Assembly: GCA_030651965.1 (NCBI GenBank)
Contig: JAUSBQ010000332.1
Location: 1-41,067 of the forward strand
Reading direction: 5' to 3'
Origin: Pseudolabrys sp.
GTDB lineage: Bacteria; Pseudomonadota; Alphaproteobacteria; Rhizobiales; Xanthobacteraceae
DNA: 41,067 nucleotides
In this document: positions 1 through 7,304 of the stretch, in pieces
Layout of the letters: every line of letters starts with the position of its first letter
Numbering within the stretch: position 1 is the first letter of the stretch
The notes under the pieces: generated by a model
Databases searched by the model: none
Told to the model about the DNA's origin: nothing
What the model saw: the letters and a program-made list of their open reading frames with translations, nothing else
Program-made: the position numbers and the translations under genes

Positions 1-404
1 GCGTTCAGACGACGGAGCGCCTGATCGCGGCTGCCAATCTCGGCCCGGCTTTGACCCTCGGCCTGTTCCTGACGATCTGCTTCCTGGCCGGCTTCATTCT
101 GGACTGGATCTCCATCCTGCTGATCTTCGTTCCGGTTTTCATCCCGATCGTCAACCTGTTGGGCTTCGACCCGGTTTGGTTCTGCGTGTTGTTCCTCATC
201 ATCATCCAGACCAGCTACCTGTCGCCGCCGATGGCGCCGGCGATCTTCTATCTGCGCGGCATCGCGCCGCCGGAAATCACCATCCAGCATATGTTCCGGG
301 GGGTGATCCCGTTCATCGTGCTGCAACTGTTTACCTTGGCGATCGTGGCCATGTTCCCGCAGATGGTGCTGTGGCTACCCTCGGTTCTGCTCGGGTTCAA
401 ATGA
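1..404 (+). CDS. TRAP transporter large permease, C-terminal part (DctM family)
   Basis: This is the tail of a TRAP transporter large membrane subunit; the gene begins before the window and the reading frame starts at base 3. About 133 residues are visible. They contain strongly hydrophobic segments and the family-typical run FILDWISILLIFVPVFIPI followed by SYLSPPMAPAIFYLRG, which resembles the conserved region near the end of DctM proteins. DctM subunits form the ion-coupled channel that carries organic acids delivered by a periplasmic binding protein. The partner small permease and binding protein must lie upstream. The substrate cannot be told from this fragment. The 118-bp gap that follows contains a promoter-like element, so the next gene may be transcribed separately. 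Confidence 0.9.
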   Translation, partial: VQTTERLIAAANLGPALTLGLFLTICFLAGFILDWISILLIFVPVFIPIVNLLGFDPVWFCVLFLIIIQTSYLSPPMAPAIFYLRGIAPPEITIQHMFRGVIPFIVLQLFTLAIVAMFPQMVLWLPSVLLGFK

Positions 405-444
405 CGGCCGGGGCCGGTCGACAGGCGTGCTTCGGGCAGGGGCG

Positions 445-472
445 TTGACCGGACCTGCAAGTGTGATAGATT
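445..472 (+). promoter_or_regulatory. candidate sigma-70 promoter of the dioxygenase gene
   Basis: TTGACC (445-450) and TAGATT (467-472) are separated by 16 bp and lie about 50 bp upstream of the start codon at 523. The match is by eye and moderate. Confidence 0.35.
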
Positions 473-474
473 AG

Positions 475-484
475 TGATATATCA
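475..484. promoter_or_regulatory. candidate operator palindrome
   Basis: TGATATATCA is a perfect 10-bp palindrome placed immediately after the candidate -10 box, where a bound protein would block transcription start. Its form resembles GntR-family operators, but no GntR gene is in this window, so the binding protein is unknown. Confidence 0.35.
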
Positions 485-522
485 GGCGCGGCGATCAAGT
501 CGCGCATCCAGGGAGAGCGGCC

Positions 523-1455
523 ATGACCCCCGAGGACGTCCTGTCGATCAAGCCGAAAGTGCTCACCCAGAAGCAGCGCGAGTTCTATTTCGAGAACGGC
601 TTCATCCTCCTCGAGAAGTTCCTGCCCGACAGCTGGGTCGAGCGGCTGCGGACCGCGACCGAAGAGATGGTGGACAAGAGCCGCTCCGTCACCAAATCGG
701 ACGATGTCTGGGACGTCGACAAGGACCATACCCGGGACAATCCGCGGCTACGCCGGCTTTCCAGTATGAACGATCACCATCCCACGTTCTGGGAATATGC
801 CGCCGCCGAAAAATCGCCGCTGCCGGACGCCATTGCCGACCTGGTCGGCCCCGACGTCAAGTTCCACCAGTCCAAGCTCAATTTCAAATGGTCGCAGGGC
901 GGTGACGAGGTGAAGTGGCACCAGGACATCTCGTTCTGGCCGCATACCAATTACAGCCCGTTGACGGCCGGCACCTATGTATATGAGTGCAATGCGGAGC
1001 AGGGCCCGCTCGGCGTTTTGCCGGGCAGCCATAACGGCCCGGTGGTCAACCAGTACAACGACAAGGATCAGTGGGTTGGCTGCATGCGGCCGGAGGACGT
1101 CGCCGAGATCGACATGAGCAAGGTGGTCTATCTCGAAGGCCCGGCCGGCTCGATCACATTGCACAATTGCCGGACGCTGCACTATTCAAAGGCGAACTGG
1201 TCGCCGGCGCCGCGGCCGCTGCTGCTCAATGTCTATTCCTCGGCTGACGCGATGCCGTATACCTATAATCCGCTGCAGTCGCGCTATTACGGCGCTATCG
1301 TGCGCGGCAAGCCGGCGCGCTGGGCGCGCCACGATCCGCGCCCCTGCCTGCTGCCGCCCGACTGGTCCGGCGGCTATACCTCGATCTTCGCCGTCCAGCA
1401 GGAAGAGACCTGGAAGGCGGAGCGGCCCAAGGCCGCCGCCGGCGGTATGATGTAG
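523..1455 (+). CDS. phytanoyl-CoA dioxygenase (PhyH) family oxygenase
   Basis: This 310-residue protein is a non-haem Fe(II)/2-oxoglutarate-type oxygenase of the PhyH family. The expected iron facial triad can be read: H133-x-D135 in VKWHQDISFWPH and a distal histidine near H220 (LHYSK). R231, eleven residues later, is at the usual place for binding the 2-oxoglutarate carboxylate. The segment GPLGVLPGSHNGPV is the typical loop before the distal histidine. The start is supported by GGGAGAG seven bases upstream of the ATG. The gene lies 37 bp before a membrane-bound di-iron hydroxylase gene, so two oxygenases may act on the same lipid or organic substrate. The true substrate is not evident, and bacterial PhyH proteins have very varied substrates. 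Confidence 0.88.
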   Translation: MTPEDVLSIKPKVLTQKQREFYFENGFILLEKFLPDSWVERLRTATEEMVDKSRSVTKSDDVWDVDKDHTRDNPRLRRLSSMNDHHPTFWEYAAAEKSPLPDAIADLVGPDVKFHQSKLNFKWSQGGDEVKWHQDISFWPHTNYSPLTAGTYVYECNAEQGPLGVLPGSHNGPVVNQYNDKDQWVGCMRPEDVAEIDMSKVVYLEGPAGSITLHNCRTLHYSKANWSPAPRPLLLNVYSSADAMPYTYNPLQSRYYGAIVRGKPARWARHDPRPCLLPPDWSGGYTSIFAVQQEETWKAERPKAAAGGMM

Positions 1456-1495
1456 ACGGTCGACGTCAAGGCACTGGATTGCACGGAGAGGCATG

Positions 1496-2266
1496 ATGAT
1501 CACCCAGCGGCAAATCGACTTTCGCCAAGAGTACCGTTCCCGTATCATGGGCTGGTACGATGGCTACCTGCATGTCGTGATCATCTATGCGATGGGCGCG
1601 GCCGCCTTCTACATCTATGTCCAGCACATTGAGAATGTGACCTGGCTGGAATGGCTGACGGTGCCGGTGACGTTCCTGTTCACCAATATTTTCGAGTGGA
1701 TCGTGCATAAATTCATCATGCACCGTCCCCTGAATATCAAAGGCCTGCGCGCGGTCTATGAGCGGCACACGCTCAATCACCACCAGTTCTTCACCGATGA
1801 GGAAATGCGGTTCCGCGACCACAAGGACTGGCGGGTGACGGTGTTTCCGCCCTATGCGCTGGTCGTGTTCATCCTGATGTCTCTACCGGTCGCGGCGGTG
1901 CTCGGCGCGCTGCTGTCGCCCAATGTCGGCTGGCTGTTCATGAGCGTGACCACCGGCATGTACCTGATCTACGAATTCATGCACTTCTGCTGCCACGTCG
2001 ACGAAAACTGGTTCGTCCGCAACTGTCCCTTCGTCAACACGCTGCGGCGCCACCACACCGCGCACCACAATGCGCGGCTGATGATGGAAACCAACATGAA
2101 CCTGACGTTCCCGATCGCCGACTGGCTGTTCGGGACGTCCGACATCGACCGCGGGCTGATCGGGACGTTGTTCAATGGTTACGATACCCGCTTCCTCAGG
2201 CGGGACCTGCGCGGCAAACCCAAGCGTCCGGACGAAGCCGCCGCGGCGCCGATGGGCTCCTTCTAG
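1496..2266 (+). CDS. fatty acid hydroxylase / sterol desaturase superfamily membrane protein
   Basis: This protein of about 256 residues is an integral membrane di-iron oxygenase. Four histidine clusters that would hold the metal centre are visible: HKFIMH (about residues 71-76), HTLNHH (91-96), HFCCH (163-167) and HHTAHH (186-191). Hydrophobic segments lie near residues 25-45, 53-70, 120-142 and 145-162. Such enzymes hydroxylate or desaturate lipids at the membrane face. Two ATGs are adjacent (1493 and 1496); GGAGAG ends five bases before the second, which is therefore preferred. The gene follows the PhyH gene closely and is probably co-transcribed with it. Whether the substrate is a fatty acid, a hopanoid or something else cannot be seen. 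Confidence 0.87.
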   Translation: MITQRQIDFRQEYRSRIMGWYDGYLHVVIIYAMGAAAFYIYVQHIENVTWLEWLTVPVTFLFTNIFEWIVHKFIMHRPLNIKGLRAVYERHTLNHHQFFTDEEMRFRDHKDWRVTVFPPYALVVFILMSLPVAAVLGALLSPNVGWLFMSVTTGMYLIYEFMHFCCHVDENWFVRNCPFVNTLRRHHTAHHNARLMMETNMNLTFPIADWLFGTSDIDRGLIGTLFNGYDTRFLRRDLRGKPKRPDEAAAAPMGSF

Positions 2267-2312
2267 ACATCCGGCTGCGCAAAACGCGGCCGGTCAATTA
2301 CGGACGACTGCC

Positions 2313-2504
2313 ATGCCGAATGACGTCAAAGCGATTGTCTCCGGGCTCGCCCTGATCGTGGCGGCCGTGCTCGCTTATTGGAGCGGCTCGCCGATCGATC
2401 CTGGCTTTTCGACCTTTGTCATGATCACCGCGGTCTTCATGGTGGTGGCGATGTGGATTTTTCCCGAGGCGGGCGTCAAGAAAGCCGATTTGAAACCAAG
2501 ATGA
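2313..2504 (+). CDS. small membrane protein, 63 aa, unknown function
   Basis: A 63-residue protein with two hydrophobic spans (about residues 7-23 and 33-51) and a basic C-terminus ending KKADLKPR. The frame is open further upstream, but the ATG at 2313 is the one that leaves a clean membrane protein without overlapping the hydroxylase gene. It follows that gene by 46 bp on the same strand and may belong to the same transcript. I do not recognise a family. A small accessory or scaffolding role in the membrane would be speculation. Confidence 0.6.
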   Translation: MPNDVKAIVSGLALIVAAVLAYWSGSPIDPGFSTFVMITAVFMVVAMWIFPEAGVKKADLKPR

Positions 2505-2543
2505 CTTGATTGTCTTGAGCGCGACTGGCTTCCTGGGAATTGA

Positions 2544-2604
2544 CCGATCTGCTTAGACCGGGCCGATAAAGTCCACTCGGCCCGATCTGCTTAGATCGGG
2601 CCGA
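2544..2604. repeat. 23-bp direct repeat whose second copy forms a perfect hairpin
   Basis: Copies at 2544-2566 and 2582-2604 (beginning CCGATCTGCTTAGA) differ at one base. The second copy, with flanking bases, makes an 11-bp perfect stem, TCGGCCCGATC (2577-2587) with GATCGGGCCGA (2594-2604), around a TGCTTA loop. It sits between converging genes (ends at 2504 and 2622), so it may work as a two-way terminator, although no T tract is present. Confidence 0.6.
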
Positions 2605-2621
2605 CACCCAAAGCGGTCGAA

Positions 2622-2882
2622 TTATTTCCAGCCGGCTTCCTTATCGCACGCCGCTCTTTCGGCTGGGTGTGTCTTTTCCCACTGGGTAATCGATTGACTC
2701 TCATTGCTGCTCATCTTGTTGTTCATACAGGAGCAGTATTTCTGAATAACCGAGGCCTCGACCTTTGCCTCTTGATTGTCCTTCATGCATTGGGCGATCC
2801 ATTTGACATCATCCGCGTCGGCGCGCGCTTCACCGGCCAGACCGCAGATGGCGATCAACGAAGCAGCGATTATGGTGCGCAT
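2622..2882 (-). CDS. small secreted cysteine-containing protein, 86 aa
   Basis: An 86-residue protein with an N-terminal signal peptide (MRTIIAASLIAICGLAGEARA, cleavage near residue 21). The mature part is about 65 residues with four cysteines (AQCM, YCSCM, AACD), which suggests one or two disulfide bonds in the periplasm. The start is chosen because GAGGGGGAA lies four to five bases upstream of this ATG; an alternative ATG fifteen bases earlier has no such site. It lies between the 3' end of the regulator gene at 3069 and the hairpin at 2577-2604. I do not recognise the family with certainty; it resembles small hypothetical alphaproteobacterial exported proteins. Confidence 0.7.
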   Translation of the reverse strand: MRTIIAASLIAICGLAGEARADADDVKWIAQCMKDNQEAKVEASVIQKYCSCMNNKMSSNESQSITQWEKTHPAERAACDKEAGWK

Positions 2883-3068
2883 CAAATTCCCCCTCATTGT
2901 TCCAGCAAATAGCAACGCCGGATGCGGCGCTGCTTCTGCTGGCATACTCAGGGACCAGAAAACCGCCAAATGAAAAGCGATTGGAAATTCTGAAATTTTG
3001 TTGATGCCGTTTTGAGGCGCCCGAGGCCGCCAAAAGTGCGGCGCGGAACACGCTCGCTCCATCGGAAA

Positions 3069-4790
3069 TCAGCGGTTCGGCAGGCCGATTTCGATCAAGA
3101 CGTCTCGGATCGTCTCGCTCGCCGCCAGAAACGCCGCGCTGGCGTTTTTTGGCGGGAGCGCGATATTGCTGGCGGTCGAGCCAGGGCGTATTTTCAACGC
3201 CCACGCCAATGCGGCTTTTGCGTCGTCCGTGCGGCCCACTCGCTGGTAGGCCGCGGCCAGTAGCATAAGCGGACGGCCGGATGCCGGCGTAATGGCGATC
3301 GACCGTTCCAGCCATGGCAACGCCTCTTCGTCGCGACCCATCATCACGTAGCTCCAGCCCGCGCCGAGCAACCAGGTCCAGCGGGACACGGGCGGTGTGT
3401 CGAAGCGGTTGGCTTGCTTGAATGTCGCCAGCGCGTCTTCGAAGCGGCCCAACTGAATGTGGGCCACACCCATATGATACAACGCGATTCCATTCCATGG
3501 ATCGAATGACAAGGTCCTGGCGCAAACCACCAGGCTTTCGACGAACTCGTTGGTGGCGTTGAGGAAGCGGCAATAGGCTTCCAGCACGGGGATTGAATTG
3601 GGTTTGGTCCGCACCGCGCGTTCCAGCAGCGATTTGGCATTGTTTTCCGCCGCCTCGCTGTCGGCTGGACTGTACCAAACCATCTGAACGCCGCGCAGTT
3701 GAAGCCCCGCGAGCGCGACCTGAAGGCTGGTATTATGGGGGTCGTCGGCGAGCGCTTTCTCCAGCATCGCTTGCGCCTGGGTAAAGCGCTCCCGGGATGT
3801 CTGAATAATTGACGCAGTGGCCTGTTCTATCGCGACCTTGGCGCCGCTGTTCGGCTTACCGCCCGCGGTCGCGGCCGGCCCCGCATCGGCATTGAGAAGC
3901 GCGTTGATGCGGGTCGCCAGCAAATGACCCACGCCGGCGGCCAGGCGTGTTTTCTGCGTGTCCAGATCCAGGTCTTTATCGTCGATTGTGACGGCAGGAA
4001 TGGCCTCGACCTTGCCGGTCGCGGTCTTGATCATGCGCGCCCGCAATGTCCATGACGATTGGCCTCTTACGAGTTCGCTATTCACCACATAGTCGGGTTC
4101 CGCCGGAGGAGCGGAAGCAGGTTGTTGCGAAGCGCCTTTATGGCGCGCGTTCGGCGTAATCACATAGGCATTGTCTATTTTTGCGAGGCCATCGGTCAGG
4201 CGTTCGGTCACGCTGGCGGCCATGTCCGTTGTTTGAGCATCCTGGTTCAATTCGACGACGGGCATCATCGCAATGATTGGCGGCCGCTTCGACGGGGTGG
4301 CCAGCCAGAAATTCGGCGTTGCGATGGCGAACCCGACGATTGCAAAAAGGCCTACGGCTGCTGCGACGGCTCCGCCAAAGCGCATTCCAGGACGCGGCGG
4401 GCTGACGATGCCGGCGCCGGCTTCTGGCGTGGCGGTGCTTTCGGAGGCGGCGGGCGCGGGTTGTTTCTTAATATAACCGGGGGTTGTTTCATCCAGCACC
4501 TCGGTATCGAGCATATAGCCGCGACCGGATATGAGTTTGAGGATCTGGCGTTGATTGTCGCCGAGGGCGGTGCGCAATTCGCGGATGCATTGAAACAGGC
4601 TGTCTTCACCCACGTGAACGTTGGGCCAGACGGCATCCATCAATTCCTGCTTGCTGAGAATCCGGCCAGGGTTGGTGGCAAAAAGAACGAGTAAGTCGAA
4701 AGCTTTCGGCCGCAGTTTTATGGTGCCGGAGTCGGGGCCCCGAATCTCGGCACGCTGCTGATCAAGCTCAAAACCAGCAAAACGGAGCAC
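3069..4790 (-). CDS. membrane-anchored winged-helix transcriptional regulator with TPR domain (CadC/ToxR-like)
   Basis: This 573-residue protein begins with an OmpR/PhoB-type winged-helix DNA-binding domain (about residues 1-97). Its signature segments are LRPKAFDLLVLF, SKQELMDAVWP and LISGRGYML. A proline/alanine-rich linker leads to one membrane span at about 138-160. The part beyond the membrane has a region resembling FlgO-like or adenylate-cyclase-associated domains (about 170-290) and TPR repeats (about 320-545). This layout is that of one-component regulators which sense outside the cytoplasm and bind DNA directly from the membrane. Translation starts at a GTG with GGAGG four bases upstream. 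It stands alone on the minus strand, so its targets are unknown; candidates are the diverging DNA upstream or the small secreted protein gene downstream. Confidence 0.88.
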   Translation of the reverse strand: MLRFAGFELDQQRAEIRGPDSGTIKLRPKAFDLLVLFATNPGRILSKQELMDAVWPNVHVGEDSLFQCIRELRTALGDNQRQILKLISGRGYMLDTEVLDETTPGYIKKQPAPAASESTATPEAGAGIVSPPRPGMRFGGAVAAAVGLFAIVGFAIATPNFWLATPSKRPPIIAMMPVVELNQDAQTTDMAASVTERLTDGLAKIDNAYVITPNARHKGASQQPASAPPAEPDYVVNSELVRGQSSWTLRARMIKTATGKVEAIPAVTIDDKDLDLDTQKTRLAAGVGHLLATRINALLNADAGPAATAGGKPNSGAKVAIEQATASIIQTSRERFTQAQAMLEKALADDPHNTSLQVALAGLQLRGVQMVWYSPADSEAAENNAKSLLERAVRTKPNSIPVLEAYCRFLNATNEFVESLVVCARTLSFDPWNGIALYHMGVAHIQLGRFEDALATFKQANRFDTPPVSRWTWLLGAGWSYVMMGRDEEALPWLERSIAITPASGRPLMLLAAAYQRVGRTDDAKAALAWALKIRPGSTASNIALPPKNASAAFLAASETIRDVLIEIGLPNR

Positions 4791-4805
4791 TAATCCTCCA
4801 CGGTT

Positions 4806-4815
4806 CGGTTAACCG
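4806..4815. promoter_or_regulatory. palindrome beside the regulator's ribosome site
   Basis: CGGTTAACCG is a perfect 10-bp palindrome, preceded by another CGGTT (4801-4805), in the leader of the winged-helix regulator gene. It could be an autoregulatory site; chance cannot be excluded for so short a sequence. Confidence 0.25.
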
Positions 4816-4885
4816 CTGCGCGAATGCTGAAAATATCAGAAAAACGTCAGAATGTCACCGCTGGCCGTCCCCCGGGACAGGTGGC

Positions 4886-5113
4886 GTGCCGACCTATGTC
4901 GACGCTGCAGGGAGAAAAACAGACCGCGCAACAGTCGGTTCCAACAGCTTCGTCTTCGGCAGATCCGGCGTCGTCAATGCCGGTGCGCTGAGCGTCACGA
5001 CGCCGACGGGCGAATTCATGAACAGCGTGATCGGTGCGGGCAGAGCGCCAATAGGCCGTAATGAGTGCCAATCGCGTGCGGCGCCATCTGCGGCGCCGAG
5101 AATTTATAAGTAG
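4886..5113 (+). pseudogene. probable remnant of a filamentous-haemagglutinin-type adhesin gene
   Basis: The frame from about 4886 encodes 75 residues, including FGRSGVVNAGALSVTTPTG followed by EFMN. This resembles, from memory, the short beta-helix motif near the N-terminal secretion domain of large filamentous haemagglutinin-like adhesins (forms such as FGxxGVVNVGxLxVxTPTxxFMN). Intact proteins of that kind run to thousands of residues; here the similarity lasts about 30 residues and then stops. There is no signal peptide or good ribosome site, so a decayed fragment is the best reading. Chance similarity is possible. Confidence 0.35.
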
Positions 5114-5131
5114 CTTTGGATTTCATCTCGC

Positions 5132-5190
5132 CCACGTCCACGTCCACGTCCACGTCCACGTCCACGACCACGACACGACCACGACCATGT
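5132..5190. repeat. hexanucleotide tandem repeat (CCACGT)n
   Basis: Five perfect CCACGT units (5132-5161) are followed by degenerate CCACGA, CACGA and CCATGT units to 5190. The array is a simple-sequence tract that can change length by replication slippage. The minus strand reads it as Arg-Gly repeats, but no convincing gene carries them. Confidence 0.85.
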
Positions 5191-5318
5191 CCAGACCTTG
5201 CGCCTTGCCGCCGGCATGAAATTAAGCCAATATTTCAGACGCTTGCCTGTAAATATCTCCAATAAAGGCTTGGTGAGGAGGATATCCCCCGGCCCGAGAT
5301 CAGGATACGAGACCGACA

Positions 5319-7304
5319 ATGAAGGACGGGCAAGCGCAGGGCCGTGAGATCGACCTGATCGCGCGCGTGCGCGCCGCCGCGCGCCAGGAGCAGTTCCTCG
5401 ATGTCGTGTCGGCGGAAGAAGCGCGTGAGCGTTTCGAGAGGCATCTCGATCTGTCGCCGCTTCCGGCGGAGAAGGTGGCGCTGGCCGATGCGCTGACGCG
5501 CGTGCTCGCGCATGACATCATTGCCGCCGTCGATGCGCCGCCGTTTGACCGTTCCAATGTCGATGGCTTCGCGCTGCGCGCCGTCGATACGTTGGGCGCC
5601 ACCAACGCTTCGCCGAAAATCCTGCGGCTCAATGCGGAAGTGATCGCCTGCGGCGACGACCCGGCGCTGGAAATCGCGCCCGGCACCGCCACCACCATCG
5701 CCACCGGCGGCGTGATCCCGCGCGGTGCCGACGCGGTGATCATGGTCGAGCAGACCGAGTTGATCGGGCAAGGCGAGCCGTACATCGAAGTGCAGCGCGC
5801 CGCCACGCCCGGCCAGTTCGTTTCCTACGCCGGCTCCGACATTGCGCGCGGCGAAACCTTGCTGCGGCGCGGCGTGCGCATCGGCTCGCGCGAGATCGGC
5901 ATGCTGGCGGCCTGCGGACTGGCCTTCGCCGATGTCGTGCGCCGGCCGAAGGTTGCGGTGCTATCGACCGGCGACGAACTGGTCCCGCTCGGCCAACCGC
6001 TCAAGCCGGCCGGAATTTATGACAGCAACGGCGCGATCATCGCCGCCGCGGTCGCGGAGGCCGGCGGCGTCGCGCTGCCGATGGGCGCCATTCCCGACGA
6101 TGCCGCGGCGCTCGATAAAGCCGTGCGCGAGGCGCTGTCGCAAAGCGACATGGTCGTCCTGTCGGCCGGCACCTCGAAAGGCGCCGGCGATCTGTCGCAT
6201 GCGATTGTTTCGAGACTGGGCGCACCGGGCATTCTGGTGCACGGCGTGGCGCTCAAGCCGGGCAAGCCGCTATGCCTCGGCGTCATCGGCAAGACGCCGA
6301 TCGCGGTGCTGCCCGGCTTTCCGACCTCGGCGATCTTCACCTTTCACGCTTTCATCGCACCGGTCATTCGCGCGCTGGCGGGGCTGCCGCCGGAAGCGGC
6401 GCAGACCATCCAGGCGCGCGTCCCGGTGCGGGTCGCGTCCGAACTCGGCCGCAAGGAATTCGTACTGGTGTCGCTGATCGACACTGAGGACGGCCCGGTC
6501 GCCTTTCCGACCGGCAAGGGCTCCGGCTCGGTCACCAGTTTCTCGCAAGCCGACGGCTTTATCGAGATCGACGCGCTGGCAAGCTCGCTCGACACCAACA
6601 CCATCACACAGGTAACGCTGATCGGCAGCAGTGCCCGCGCTCCCGATCTGGTGATCATGGGCAGCCATGACGTCGCGCTCGACGTGATGGTCGGCGCGCT
6701 CGCCGACCGCGGCTTCTCCGCGCGCACGCTGGCGGTCGGCAGTCTCGGCGGCGTGGCGGCGGCGAGCCGCGGCGAATGCGACATCGCGCCGGTGCATCTG
6801 ATCGATCCTGCGAGCGACGACTACAACAAGCATTTGGTGACGCCGGCGCTGTCACTTGTGGCGGGGTGGCGGCGCATGCAGGGCGTCTTGTTCCGTACTG
6901 GTGATGCGCGCTTTGAGGGCAAGAGCGCGGCCGAGGCGATCAAGGCTGCATTGGCAGATTCCGCCGCGCTGATGGTCAACCGCAATGCCGGCGCCGGCAC
7001 CCGTGTCCTGATCGATACGTTGCTCAACGGTGCGCGGCCGCCTGGCTACGCCAATCAGCCGAAGTCGCACAACGCGGTCGCCGCCAGCATCGCGCAGGGC
7101 CGCGCAGACTGGGGCGTCGCCATCGAGCCGGTGGCGAAGCTCTACGGTCTCGGCTTCCTCCCGGTGGCGCCGGAGCATTACGATTTTCTGGTGGTGGAGA
7201 GCCGGCGCGACCGGCCGGCGGTGCGCGCCTTTCTCGCGGCGCTGCGCGACGAGGCGACACGGTCGCGCATTGCGGCGCTCGGCATGGTTCCAGCCGATGG
7301 GTAG
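5319..7304 (+). CDS. moeA: molybdopterin molybdotransferase MoeA fused to a periplasmic-binding-protein-like domain
   Basis: A 661-residue two-part protein. Residues about 20-435 are MoeA, the enzyme that inserts molybdate into adenylated molybdopterin. Visible motifs are FDRSNVDGFALRA, ATGGVIPRGADAVIMVE, VLSTGDELVPLG, VLSAGTSKGAGD and AVLPGFPTSA. Residues about 440-655 form a PBP-like substrate-binding domain, recognisable from ALMVNRNAGAGTRVLID and ADWGVAIEPVAKLYGLGF. There is no signal peptide, so both halves are cytoplasmic; the second half may bind molybdate or a molybdopterin species. This fusion architecture is known in bacteria and archaea. The stop codon overlaps the start of the WD40-cytochrome gene by 8 nt. 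It probably serves the formate dehydrogenase encoded about 10 kb downstream. Confidence 0.93.
   Translation: MKDGQAQGREIDLIARVRAAARQEQFLDVVSAEEARERFERHLDLSPLPAEKVALADALTRVLAHDIIAAVDAPPFDRSNVDGFALRAVDTLGATNASPKILRLNAEVIACGDDPALEIAPGTATTIATGGVIPRGADAVIMVEQTELIGQGEPYIEVQRAATPGQFVSYAGSDIARGETLLRRGVRIGSREIGMLAACGLAFADVVRRPKVAVLSTGDELVPLGQPLKPAGIYDSNGAIIAAAVAEAGGVALPMGAIPDDAAALDKAVREALSQSDMVVLSAGTSKGAGDLSHAIVSRLGAPGILVHGVALKPGKPLCLGVIGKTPIAVLPGFPTSAIFTFHAFIAPVIRALAGLPPEAAQTIQARVPVRVASELGRKEFVLVSLIDTEDGPVAFPTGKGSGSVTSFSQADGFIEIDALASSLDTNTITQVTLIGSSARAPDLVIMGSHDVALDVMVGALADRGFSARTLAVGSLGGVAAASRGECDIAPVHLIDPASDDYNKHLVTPALSLVAGWRRMQGVLFRTGDARFEGKSAAEAIKAALADSAALMVNRNAGAGTRVLIDTLLNGARPPGYANQPKSHNAVAASIAQGRADWGVAIEPVAKLYGLGFLPVAPEHYDFLVVESRRDRPAVRAFLAALRDEATRSRIAALGMVPADG

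Larger units (their letters stand above)
4791..5318. other. 528-bp intergenic region
   Basis: This stretch separates the minus-strand regulator from the plus-strand MoeA gene. It holds the regulator's leader with a palindrome, the probable adhesin fragment (about 4886-5113), and the CCACGT tandem array (5132-5190). About 130 bp of MoeA leader follow, in which TTGCCG (5205-5210) and CAATAT (5228-5233) are a weak promoter candidate. No intact gene was recognised. Confidence 0.6.

Noticed and set aside
5132-5190. CCACGT repeats considered as a CRISPR array
   Set aside because: Units are 6 bp and contiguous, without spacers, and no cas gene is present. It is a simple tandem repeat.
5104-5319. 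Minus-strand 71-codon frame with Arg-Gly repeats, considered as an RNA-binding RGG protein
   Set aside because: The repeats come solely from the CCACGT array, there is no ribosome site, and the frame runs head-on into the MoeA start.
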